NCBI GenBank assembly: GCA_923184405.1
Contig: OV299793.1
Location: 1,346,667 to 1,361,541 of the forward strand
Direction: 5' to 3'
From: Neisseria meningitidis
GTDB lineage: Bacteria; Pseudomonadota; Gammaproteobacteria; Burkholderiales; Neisseriaceae
Length of the DNA stretch: 14,875 nt
Positions 1 to 7,623 of the stretch are shown one piece after another. The notes beneath the pieces were generated by a model that saw only the letters and a list, made by a program, of their open reading frames with translations, was not told the DNA's origin and did no database searches. The translations under genes were made by a program, and so were the position numbers. Position 1 is the stretch's first letter; each line of letters opens with the position of its first letter.

Positions 1-91
1 TTGTAGCTGATTAAGTTACGTATTGCTACACTGAGGAAGATCTTATGGAAGATTAAATAAAAATTTGTTTTCCCTTCACTGGCTAAAAGAA
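1..91. other. Unreadable left edge, presumably upstream of metX
   Basis: I recognise no gene, repeat or promoter here. Counting back from the metX stop by the usual length of the protein (about 379 residues) puts the metX start near base 100, so this is probably its leader. The bases look as corrupted as the first part of metX itself. Confidence 0.4.
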
Positions 92-1245
92 ATGACATGT
101 CTAAAACTGATCCTAATCCAAAGCGTACATTCAGGAAAGACCTGAGCTAGTTCAATTACATAAGCTGTCACTCTGGGACCACAAAAACAACTGAATGGGC
201 CCCACACAACACAGAAGTGGGAGTAATCTTAATGACAGAGCTAGGGTTACTCGTAAGGAAGAGTGCATAAGAAACAGAAAGCCAATGCAGAAAACATCAA
301 CACTACTGAGCGCGGCCTCACACCCACCAAACTCAGCATACGGAACGCTGAAAAGAGCGTCAAAATACGGAACGAATCCGCGGCCGCTCAAAAGCCAGAA
401 GCGAACCCTTATCCACCAATCCTGAAACGGGCTAAGGAATACGGCCCTTAGGAGACGATGAGATTAAAGTGAGGGAGTAAGGTAAAAGCCCTGGCCAAAA
501 CACCCGACGCATCTCCGCATCGAACAATGACCAGAGATTACAGACAGAAGTATAAACAATATGAAAGCTGTGCAGAGAACGAGAACCAAGCCCGAACGCG
601 TGTGCCATTCATTAGTGATTGCGTCTGCGCAGAAACTGTCCACGCAAAATATCGCGTTCAACGATGTGGCGCGTCAGGCGTTATGACCGAACCCGATTTC
701 AACGAAAGGACATTACCGCAGCCATAATACCGTTCCTGCACGGGGCTTGCGGATTGCCCGCATGATGAGGCACATTACCTATCTTACCGAAGACGGTTTG
801 GGCAAAAAATTCGGACGCGATTTGCGATTCAGCGGCTATCAATACGGTTATGGCGTTGAATTTGAATAGAATCTATCTGCGCTATCAGGGCGACAAATTC
901 GTTGGGCGGTTTGATGCCAACACCTAGTTGCTGATGACCAAGCTTTGGACTATTTCGATCCGGCGGCGGATTTAGGTAACAGCCTGACCAGCGCCGTGCA
1001 AGATGTACACGCAAAATTCGATATCTCACACACCTACAGCACCAAGCCACAAGTCACAACCGAACGTTCAGCAAGAAATTATGGTCTTAAGACCAACCTT
1101 TTAAATGCAGCATCAAAAATCAATGAAATATATACAGAAACAAATACCGCTACAAGAGCACGATGCCGTTTTAATAGAACACGTTACGTATATGCGCGCG
1201 GTCGCCGCCTATATGAACAACGTTTATAAGGAATGTCAGCAATGA
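92..1245 (+). pseudogene. metX: Homoserine O-acetyltransferase, heavily corrupted
   Basis: MetX transfers acetyl from acetyl-CoA to L-homoserine, the first committed step of methionine synthesis, in the cytoplasm; it is an alpha/beta-hydrolase fold enzyme. What can be read: NPETG..EYG near 413-447, the start of the [15 protein letters not shown] block at 634-683, TEPDFNE at 685-707, [12 protein letters not shown] at 730-765, [18 protein letters not shown] at 775-831, then [26 protein letters not shown] and ALDYFDPAADLGNSL to about 985. The C-terminus AYMNNVYKECQQ ends in TGA at 1243-1245. These blocks fall in several frames, separated by single-base indels and stops. The first 400 bases match the family only as short shared words, so the nucleophile-serine region cannot be read. 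The start at 92 is inferred from the expected length and a weak match. The stop overlaps the metW start (ATGA), which indicates translational coupling. Identity is secure from the second half; the start is not. Confidence 0.8.
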
Positions 1246-1860
1246 ACCTGCGCGATGATTTACAACTGATTTACGACCGAATACCCGAAGGCAGCCGCGT
1301 CTTGGACTTGGGCTGCGGCGACGACGAACTGTTTGCCGCATTGGTCGAACACAAAAAATGCAGCGGCTACGACATCGAAATCGACACCGACAGCGTAGAT
1401 TGACGCAATGACGCGCGGCGTGAATGTTATCCAAGCAGATTTGGAAGAACGTTTAACCGCATTCAACGATCAAAGATTTGATGTGATTATATTGAGCCAA
1501 ACCATACAAGCGATACAGAATACACGAACAAATTATACAGATACATAGATACACATAGACAAACAGGAGATATATACAGATACACAGATATATAGTGACA
1601 ATCTAAAGCAAGCAAAAACAAAGAGCAATTAGAGCACAAATAGCCGGTTCAAGAACTGTATGCCCCTACTCACTAATTCTTGATCAAACCCAATATCATA
1701 ATTGAAGTCAAACTCAAAGACTTTGATTTACTCAGAGACACCCTTTAAAAACAAAATACGCATCCTAAGCGCACCGTGATAACAAACAACAGACAGGTCA
1801 AACAACGAACAACCTTTTAATCAGACTGGCCTTTTACAGCGTAGGGTCAAGACACATTAA
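1242..1860 (+). pseudogene. metW: Methionine biosynthesis protein MetW, 3' half corrupted
   Basis: MetW is a small class I SAM-methyltransferase-fold protein almost always encoded directly after metX; it is thought to assist MetX, and its exact activity is unsettled. The N-terminus reads MNLRDDLQLIYDRIPEGSR, followed by the SAM-binding motif I as VLDLGCGDDE (usually GCGDGE) near residues 20-29, then ALVEHKKCSGYDIEIDTDS. After 1396 an indel and a TGA break the frame; the next frame gives MTRGVNVIQADLEE and then RFDVIILSQTIQA to about 1510. From 1515 to 1800 the sequence is hard to read, with short period-like ACAGATAC words. A C-terminus resembling LAFYSVGSRH is visible near 1827-1857, followed by TAA at 1858-1860, so the end is inferred. 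ATGA overlap with metX supports one operon. Confidence 0.78.
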
Positions 1861-1905
1861 GAACCTAGTCGGCATTAACTGGTACTGCGGCTCAATTAAC
1901 AACAG

Positions 1906-1942
1906 GCCATCTGAAAAATGAAACCGTAGGATCACAGACGGC
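1906..1942. terminator. Degenerate paired uptake-sequence terminator after metW
   Basis: GCCATCTGAA at 1906-1915 is one base from the uptake core GCCGTCTGAA. CAGACGGC at 1935-1942 is its inverted partner. In Neisseria such inverted pairs commonly act as terminators. The stem is imperfect here, probably because of base errors. Confidence 0.5.
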
Positions 1943-1968
1943 AGGCTTTAAGACCAAACGACGGTACA

Positions 1969-2814
1969 ATGAAAAACAAAACCTCATCACTTCTCTTATG
2001 AGATAGCCGCAACGATGCTGACCGCGTGTTGCCTGAGCAAAGAAGATAAAACGAATGAAAACGGCGCATCCGCAGCCTCATCCACGGCATCCGCCGCTTC
2101 GTCTTCCGCGCCCCAAACCGATTTGCAACCAACCGCATCCGCCCCTGATAACGTCAAGCAGGCAGAAAGCGTGCCGCCGTCAAATTGCACTGACCTGCAC
2201 CCGCCACCGGCATTGACGATCTCATGCAGCAAATCGCCGAACACATTGACTCGGACTGTCTGTTTGCCCATTCCCAGCACGAACTGGAAACCCGTTTCGG
2301 CTTACCCGGCGGCGGCTATGACAACATACAGCGGCTGCTGTTTCCCGACATCCGCCCTGAAGATCCCGACTACCATCAGAAAATCATACTGGCAATTGAA
2401 GACTTGCGTTACGGAAAGCGCACGATCAGCCAACAGGCACAAGATGCCTTGATGGAACAGGAACGACGCCTCCGAGAAGCGACGCTGTTGCTGATACAGG
2501 GCAGTCAAGAAACCCGCGGACAAGGCGAGGAGCCGAAACGCACGCGTTATTTTGAAGTTTCGGCAACCCCTGCCTATTCGAGCCGGCACAACAACGGACT
2601 TGGCGGCAATTTCCAATACATCGGCCAATTGCCCGGCTATCTGAAAATACACGGAGAAATGCTTGAAAACCAATCACTCTTCCGGCTGTCCAACCGTGAA
2701 CGCAATCCCGACAAACCGTTTTTAGACATCCACTTTGACGAAAATGGCAAAATCACGCAGTATTGTCGTTTACGAAAAAACATCTACTTCAATCCAAACT
2801 TGGGGCGAAGATAA
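1969..2814 (+). pseudogene. Neisserial lipoprotein of unknown function
   Basis: The start ATG at 1969 gives MKNKTSSLLL; an indel near 2000 then shifts to IAATMLTACC, a signal peptide with lipobox L-T-A-C, so an outer- or inner-membrane lipoprotein is predicted. A low-complexity linker rich in Ala, Ser and Pro follows (residues about 20-60). A second frameshift near 2200 leads to the folded part, which reads MQQIAEHIDSDCLF from 2224 and then ELETRFGLPGGGYDNIQRLL, DPDYHQKIILAIEDL, RTRYFEVSATPAY and RERNPDKPFLDIHFDENGKI. Near 2758-2782 an extra base and a missing base cancel, turning an expected RIVVYEKN into QYCRLRKN. TAA lies at 2812-2814. It resembles a conserved hypothetical lipoprotein of pathogenic Neisseria found between metW and efp; I assign no function. 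It converges on efp across a shared hairpin. Confidence 0.75.
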
Positions 2815-2815
2815 A

Positions 2816-2850
2816 AAAATGCCGTCTGAAACGTTTTCAGACGGCATTTT
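2816..2850. terminator. Bidirectional uptake-sequence hairpin terminator
   Basis: GCCGTCTGAA (2821-2830) and TTCAGACGGC (2836-2845) form a perfect stem with a 5-base loop. It is extended by AAAAAT on one side and ATTTTT on the other, giving a T-run in both directions. It sits between the convergent lipoprotein gene and efp and should end both transcripts. Confidence 0.9.
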
Positions 2851-2863
2851 TCAATGCAACAAA

Positions 2864-3424
2864 TCAAGCGCGTTTGCGGAATTCGCCGGTGCGGGTATCG
2901 ATTTCGATTTGTCGCCGTTTTCGATGTAAGACATCACTTGGATTTCGGTGCCGCCGACCAGGCGCGCGGTTCTCATCACTTTGCCGGAAGTATCGCCTTT
3001 GACGGCAGGCTCGGTATACTCGACTTCGCGTACGATGATGGTGGGCAGTTCTACAGAAATGGGGTTGCGCTTCGTAGAAGGTAACTTCGCATTGGTCTTC
3101 CATGCCGTCAACGATGAATTTCAACGCGTCGCCGATGTTGTCGGCTTCGATTTCGTATTGGTTGAATTCTTCGTCCATAAAGACGTACATCGGATCGGCA
3201 AAGTAGCTGTACGTACAGTTTTTGCGGGACAGGATGACCACGTCGAATTTGTCGTCGGCTTTGTAAATGGTTTCGGAAGCCGCGTATGTCAGCAGGTTTT
3301 TCAGTTTCATGCTGACTTTGGCGGAAGAGCGGCCGCCTTTGATGTATTCGGTTTTTTGAACGACCATAGGATCGTTGCCGACCATAAATACATTATCGGC
3401 GCGCAGTTCTTGTGCTGTTTTCAT
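2864..3424 (-). pseudogene. efp: Elongation factor P (Arg32 type), two cancelling frameshifts
   Basis: EF-P binds between the P and E sites and rescues ribosomes stalled on polyproline stretches. The start ATG (3422-3424) gives [20 protein letters not shown], and the tip loop of domain I reads IKGGRSSAK with arginine at residue 32. This marks the EF-P subfamily that is rhamnosylated by EarP rather than beta-lysylated; earP lies just upstream. The KOW-like domain and domain II read cleanly to [14 protein letters not shown] (about residue 117). An extra base near 3069 then shifts the frame, and a missing base near 2902 restores it for the ending [13 protein letters not shown] and TGA (2864-2866). 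The shifted frame between still encodes the family sequence, for example [15 protein letters not shown]. Because the two indels cancel, total length is exactly the family norm (186 residues). Confidence 0.93.
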
Positions 3425-3466
3425 TGTGATTTTCCAATCAAATCGGTTGTCGTAAAACGCACTATT

Positions 3467-4611
3467 CTAGCGTATTTTTGATGCTTTGAAACAAAGGCGG
3501 CGAGTTTTTCGGATGCGGAAGGCTGCCCGAAAAGATAACGGCTCCAATCCTCCGCGCCTTGCCGCCAGCCGTTTTGATGTTGTTGCAGGATTTGCCAACA
3601 TTCGAGGCGTTGCGTGGCGGATAAAGCCCTCCGCCGTTGAGGTCGTCCGAAAGACGGCGGTGTGCCGACACGGTTTCGGGCGTGTAGAAACCGGGTGCCT
3701 TATCCCAAAAGGCGTGGAGTTTGTCGAGATGGACATTCTCGTCTTGCGGGTAGATGTGCCAAAAGAAGGGTTTTCAAGCAAGCTGGGCGCGCACGAAACT
3801 GTCTTCGCCGCGTATCACGGCGCAGTCGGCGAGGTGCAGCAGTTTGTCGAAGTCCTGTTGCGGCACGAAAGGGATTTTGACGAGGCGGACGGATGCCGTC
3901 TGAAAACATCGCCGTCGTTTTGCAGGGCATCTTGCGGAATAACGCCGCTTTGTTTGAGGCTGTCGATGATCTGCGTCCCCGCCAGCAACAGTGTCATCGG
4001 GCTGCCTGCCTGTCGCCACATTTCCAGCCACTTTGCCCAAACATCGCTCCGATAGCCGAAAAGCAGCCATTCGGGGGCGTTTTTTTCGGGAAGCATCAGC
4101 CGCTGACGCAGGGCTTCGCTATCGAAACGGACGGCTTCGCAGTAATCGCGTTCGCGTATCAACCCGCCGCTTTTTTCGCTGAAACCCATAAACCAAAAAT
4201 ATTTTTGAACACCCTCCTGCGGCGAAGGCATCAGATGCAGCCTTTCATTGCTTTCCTCCGCGCTCAAATATTCCCAATTCAGCCAAAGCGGCTTGTGTCG
4301 GCGGATAATGTGCAGCACATTTTCGGGCAGGTCGCAGGCAAAGTTTCGATGACGACATCGGGAACAGGCGCGGTATCAATATCTGCCGCATCGGAATGCC
4401 AAGTGCGGACATGAATATCCTGATGAACGCAGGGAACATCGGGCAAATCAGGGCAAAGCGCACGCAAGGCGGACACATCGTACGTCCACAAATGCACATG
4501 CCAACCGAGTTCGCGTTGCAAAACACGGGCGAGCCGCCACGAAACGCCGATGTCGCCGAAATTATCGATGACCTTGCAAAAAATCCAACAGACAAAAGGA
4601 GGAGTATTCAT
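3467..4611 (-). pseudogene. earP: EF-P arginine rhamnosyltransferase EarP
   Basis: EarP transfers rhamnose from dTDP-rhamnose to Arg32 of EF-P; it is a GT-B fold glycosyltransferase acting in the cytoplasm. The start at 4611 gives MNTPPFVCWIFCKVIDNFGD, with the N-terminal DNFGDIGVSWRLAR nucleotide-sugar/EF-P binding region, then LWTYDVSALRALCPDLPDV. A frameshift near 4342 moves on to VLHIIRRHKPLWLNWEYLSAEE. The middle reads KYFWFMGFSEKSGGLIRERDY and WLLFGYRSDVWAKWLEMWR. The C-terminal donor-binding block, FVPQQDFDKLLHLADCAVIRGEDSFVRAQ, is intact in its own frame (about 3783-3869), including the conserved RGEDS. Further indels occur near 3909, 3780 and 3620, and the last codons are shifted at an A-run near 3475. 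About 42 bases separate it from efp on the same strand, so the pair is probably co-transcribed. Family length is about 380 residues, matching the span. Confidence 0.9.
3893..3904 (+). repeat. DNA uptake sequence inside earP
   Basis: A perfect 12-mer ATGCCGTCTGAA. It lies within the earP coding region, where the minus strand would encode FQTAS if the adjacent missing T were restored. It serves natural transformation, not termination, because it is unpaired. Confidence 0.9.
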
Positions 4612-4629
4612 AGAAATAACGGAAACAAG

Positions 4630-4907
4630 CTAAAACGCGCCGAAATAGTGGAACAAATACACAACCAGCAAAACAATCGGAATAAACAGCAACATGGTTT
4701 GACGTTTCAAATCAAACTCTTGTTTCAAATGATGCTTGATGGTGTCGAAAGGACGAATTTGAACAAAAACGTCGCTTCGCAGGCAAGGATGATGCCGTTG
4801 ATCAGATGCTGGGGTTTGTCTTCGGGCGGATTGGCGACGAAAACGGCAAGTGTCGCCAAAGGGATGAGGCAGACGACAAGCCAGCGGACAAGCAGGTTTC
4901 GGGACAT
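4630..4907 (-). pseudogene. Small two-helix membrane protein, one frameshift
   Basis: From ATG at 4905-4907 the protein reads MSRNLLVRWLVVCLIPLATL then AVFVANPPEDKPQHLINGII, giving an N-terminal hydrophobic helix (residues about 6-24). A second helix-like stretch is LACEATFLFKFVL. A missing T near 4750 shifts the frame, after which the sequence continues as a KHHLKQEFDLKRQTM linker, a third hydrophobic stretch LLFIPIVLLVVYLFHYF and the end GAF with TAG at 4630-4632. About 92 residues are expected. I recognise it only as a conserved small membrane protein of Neisseria; the function is unknown. It lies 18 bases upstream of earP on the same strand and may be in the same transcript. Confidence 0.65.
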
Positions 4908-5143
4908 TGCAAGGCTTTCAAAAAAGCAAAACGCCATTATCGCCCCAAGCGCACGCCTTGTCTAACGGACGCGTAGACGATGCCGTCTGAAACCTTGCCG
5001 CAGGAAAACACCGCACCGCCGAACCTTTAAATACGCCCGAGACGGGCGTTCCCCGAAAAATCGGACGCTGCCGCCGATGCCTGCGGACAAAGGCTGCATC
5101 GGGCGCGGGCATAATGAAAACCCGGCGCGTCGGTTTGAAATCT
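4908..5143. other. Intergenic region with one uptake sequence
   Basis: A GC-rich stretch between the minus-strand membrane gene and Correia element 1. It carries a perfect ATGCCGTCTGAA at 4980-4991, without a clear inverted partner. I see no protein-coding frame with recognisable homology; the promoter of the minus-strand genes should lie here but no convincing -35/-10 pair stands out. Confidence 0.5.
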
Positions 5144-5297
5144 TATAGTGGATTAACAAAAATCAGGACAAGGCGACGAAGCCGCAGACAGTACAAATAG
5201 TACGGAACCGATTCACTTGGTGCTTCAGCACCTTAGAGAATCGTTCTCTTTGAGCTAAGGCGAGGCAACGCCGTACTGGTTTTGTTAATCCACTATA
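5144..5297 (+). repeat. Correia repeat enclosed element, copy 1 (154 bp)
   Basis: A full-length Correia element. It begins TATAGTGGATTAACAAAA and ends with the exact inverse, an 18-base terminal inverted repeat, flanked by the usual TA target. The interior contains a small hairpin GGTGC-TTCA-GCACC (5219-5232). These elements are MITE-like, spread through neisserial genomes, and transcripts carrying them can be cut by RNase III at the terminal stem. This copy is upstream of miaA and reads without obvious errors. Confidence 0.95.
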
Positions 5298-5375
5298 TAA
5301 AGGCATACGGTAAACACGCCCCTTGCCGTCGGCGTGCTTCCGCAAACCAAAATATAACGTCGGCACGCTTTCCGC

Positions 5376-5381
5376 TATAAT
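5376..5381 (+). promoter_or_regulatory. Likely -10 box of miaA
   Basis: A perfect TATAAT 27 bases before the miaA ATG. No strong -35 box is visible at 17 bases upstream; the region reads AATATAACG. Placement just before an operon-leading gene supports it. Confidence 0.55.
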
Positions 5382-5857
5382 CCGCATTTTCGCAACCCTG
5401 AAACATCATGCCGACCCCGAAAGCCTTTGCCCTGCTCGGGCCGACCGTCGGAGGCAAAACCGCGCTCGCCCTCAAAATTGCCGAAACCCTGCCTGTCGAA
5501 ATCATCAGCCTCGATTCCGCGCTGGTTTACCGCGATATGGACATCGGCAAGGCGAAACCGTCCGCCTCGAACGCGCCTTTGTCCCGCACCACCTTATCGA
5601 CATCATAACGCCTGCTCAAACATACAGTGCCGCCCGTTTTGTCGAAGACTGCACGCGCTTGGTCGGGGAAATTTCATCACGCGGCAGGTTTGCCCTTATT
5701 GTCGGCGGCACAATGATGTATTTCCGCGCCCTGACCCAAGGTTTGAACGATTTGCCCGAAGCCGATGCCTGCCTGCGTGCCGACTTGGACGAACAAAACA
5801 AATGTACGGCTTGGATTTCCTCTACCGCACCCTGCAACAGGTCGACCCTGAAACAGC

Positions 5858-5869
5858 ATGCCGTCTGAA
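5858..5869 (+). repeat. DNA uptake sequence inside miaA
   Basis: A perfect ATGCCGTCTGAA in coding sequence, encoding ACRLK in the miaA frame. It is unpaired. Confidence 0.9.
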
Positions 5870-6285
5870 ACCGAACGACAGCCAGCGTATCGGACGCGCT
5901 TTAGAAGTTTATTATTTAACCGGCAAACCGATGAGTACGCATCTCGGCAGCCCAACCTCCCATACGCTCCCCTTCGATTTGCATACCGCCGCCCTGATTC
6001 CCGAAAACCGCGCCCGCCTGCATGAAAACATCGCCCTGCGTTTCCACCTGATGCTTGAACAGGGCTTTATCGGCGAAGTAGAAAACCTGCGCCGCCTCTA
6101 TCCCGGCCTGACTGCCGACTTCCTGCCATACGCTGCGTCGGCTATCGTCAGGCATGGGAATATCTGGACAGAAAAACCGATTTCCCGACATTTGTCGAGA
6201 AAGGCCTTGCCGCCACGCGCCAACTTGCTAAGCGCCAACTGACTTGGTTGCGCAAAACACCTGTAGACTGCGTTACCGACACGTT

Positions 6286-6295
6286 TTCAGACGGC
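6286..6295 (-). repeat. DNA uptake core near the miaA 3' end
   Basis: TTCAGACGGC, the inverse of the 10-base uptake core, encoding part of FSDGTS in the miaA frame. It lies inside the gene, about 50 bases before the stop. Confidence 0.85.
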
Positions 6296-6349
6296 ACTTC
6301 ATGCACGCGCCTGATTGAGGCGGCAAAGCGGTTTTTCGGCACATAAACT

Positions 6350-7042
6350 ATGCTGACCACTACGCCGCTAGCTCACAAAACCATCGCCGACCTACACAGG
6401 CTCAGTATCCGTACGCTCGAAGAACAGCGGCAAAACGCGCCGGTTCAAACCATTCTGCTTATTTAACATCAGGTTTGACCCTCACGAGCATGCTGTGGAG
6501 CTTCAGTCGCTGCTGGACGGCACACGCCGCAGAAATAGCGCAACACGATAAAACCCGCCAGAACGCCGAGTTGAAAAACCATCCGCCCGTCGCCGCCTTT
6601 CCCCCGCAAGGCGAAATGGCGCACTTCATGGGTTTGGCAGTGCGACAGGCAGAACTATCCACATTAATGGGCGAAATACCCGTCAGGGCAGTCATCGCTT
6701 CAGACGGCAAAATCATCCATCGGCACACAGCACCTGCATTGCCGACTGCAATGTCAGCAGGCACGCCGAAATCAACGCCTTGGCACAGGCAGGCAGCGAA
6801 ATGCAAAACTACCGACGACGGATGCGACATCTACATCACCATCGAACCATGCGCCGGGTAGCGTCCGCACTCATACAGGCACGAATCAGGCGCGTGATCT
6901 ACAGAGCGGCAGAAAGCAAAAAGAAAAGCGGCAGGAAGCATCGTCAACATGTAAGCCGACAAACTGCCTCAATACGCACACCGCCATACAGGGCGAAATC
7001 CTGCAAGAAAAAGACTGCCGCGCCGTATTAAGCCGTTTTTAA
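6350..7042 (+). pseudogene. tadA: tRNA adenosine deaminase TadA with TfoX-C-like N-terminal extension
   Basis: TadA converts A34 to inosine in tRNA-Arg(ACG), needed to read CGN codons, and is normally essential. The first ~50 residues (KTIADLHRLSIRTLEEQRQ then PVQTILL) are not part of standard TadA. They resemble the C-terminal helix-hairpin-helix domain of TfoX, followed by a linker with LKNHPPVAAFPPQGEMAHFM. The deaminase domain follows: MGLAVRQAEL, GEIPVRAVIASDGKII (usually GEIPVGAV), and the zinc/catalytic motif SRHAEINA at about 6753-6776, in the shifted frame. The second zinc motif begins EPC at 6844-6852, but indels turn the expected PCAMCA into PCAG-stop (stop TAG at 6859-6861). The downstream SALIQARIRRVIY is readable. 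TAA at 7040-7042 is the first in-frame stop after LSRF; the true C-terminus may run on. Several indels interrupt the locus. Confidence 0.88.
6699..6708 (-). repeat. DNA uptake core inside tadA
   Basis: TTCAGACGGC encodes SDGK in the deaminase domain. It is unpaired, so an uptake site rather than a terminator. Confidence 0.8.
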
Positions 7043-7070
7043 CAAGAACAAAAAGAAAAGGATTCAACCT

Positions 7071-7558
7071 ATGACCGCCTGGCTCGACATCCTCGCCCTC
7101 GCCCTCATAGCATACGATACGGCAAGCATCGTTTACCCGACATGCCCGGATGGGCATTGATATTTGCCGGAAACTGGCTGCTCACCTACTAAGGCGGCTA
7201 CCAAATCTACGGCACAGGCCATTTGTGGACAGTCGGACTCATCAGCCTAGCCAGCATACTGGCGGACTATGTTGCACGCATATGTGGGACAAAGAATACC
7301 GGAACAGGCAATCTAGCTGTTCGCGGCACATTGATAAACAGAATCATCGGCATATTTTTCTCCCTTCCCAGACTAATACTCGGTCCCTTTATCGGCGCTG
7401 CTGCAGGCGATCTGATAGATCGGCGCAATATGCTTAAGGCAGGTAAAGCCGGCTTAGGTACGCTGTTGGGGCTTATCATCGGTACGACATTCAAAATCGA
7501 CTGCGCCGTATCCATCTTGTTTATCCTGTTGGTGAAATACATCGCCTACCTGTTTTAA
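7071..7558 (+). pseudogene. DUF456 family membrane protein
   Basis: ATG at 7071 with an AAAAGGA ribosome site about 10 bases before gives MTAWLDILALALIAYDTASI. A frameshift near 7133 moves to MPGWALIFAGNWLLTY, where TAC appears as TAA (7190-7192), an in-frame stop. The rest is open: GYQIYGTGHLWTVGLISLAS, then ILADYVARICGTKN, then glycine-rich helices IIGIFFSLPRLILGPFIGAA and AGLGTLLGLIIGTTFK, ending in a hydrophobic tail and TAA at 7556-7558. Glycine-rich repeats around GPFIGA.AG with G.L.G...G are typical of DUF456, a family of small inner-membrane proteins of unknown function. Expected length is about 160 residues with four or so membrane helices. It lies between tadA and rlmB on the same strand, 28 bases after the tadA stop. 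Confidence 0.8.
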
Positions 7559-7562
7559 CCCC

Positions 7563-7603
7563 TTCAGACGGCATAGCGGCAAATTGCTATAATGCCGTCT
7601 GAA
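7563..7603. terminator. Uptake-sequence hairpin with an internal -10-like box
   Basis: TTCAGACGGCAT (7563-7574) and its inverse ATGCCGTCTGAA (7592-7603) form a 12-bp stem with a 17-base loop. This is a likely terminator for miaA-tadA-DUF456. TATAAT at 7588-7593, overlapping the second arm, is 31 bases before the rlmB ATG and may be its -10 box; a good -35 is not evident. Confidence 0.75.
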
Positions 7604-7623
7604 CCCTTTTCACAAAGCACCAT

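Larger units (their letters stand above)
5408..6346 (+). pseudogene. miaA: tRNA dimethylallyltransferase MiaA
   Basis: MiaA adds a dimethylallyl group to N6 of A37 in tRNAs reading U-starting codons, the first step to ms2i6A. ATG at 5408 gives [20 protein letters not shown]: the P-loop is G11-P-T-V-G-G-K-T18 (Ala is usual at position 14). It is followed by [21 protein letters not shown], with the catalytic Asp region SLDS and the DMDIG motif (usually DMDIGTAKP). A missing C near 5566 shifts to [21 protein letters not shown] and [22 protein letters not shown] missing base near 5800 shifts again to [39 protein letters not shown] and [22 protein letters not shown] third near 6120 leads to [27 protein letters not shown] and the end at TAA 6344-6346. 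Length matches the family (about 313 residues). tadA starts 3 bases later, so the two are surely co-transcribed. Confidence 0.93.

Noticed and set aside
380..387. NotI site GCGGCCGC as a cloning-vector or chimera junction
   Set aside because: The surrounding bases still follow metX coding order (before NPETG), and the site is explained by one or two base errors in a GGCGGCTGC-like stretch.
1535..1595. Repeated ACAGATAC/ATACACAG words resembling a short tandem repeat or CRISPR-like unit
   Set aside because: Units are irregular with no constant repeat or spacer length, and they fall within the expected metW coding span in the most corrupted part of the gene.
2948..3481. Plus-strand open frame of 177 codons over efp
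   Set aside because: It is antisense to efp, which has a clear family match over its whole length.
3486..4414. Long plus-strand frames over earP
   Set aside because: They are antisense shadows of earP, whose conserved blocks read on the minus strand.
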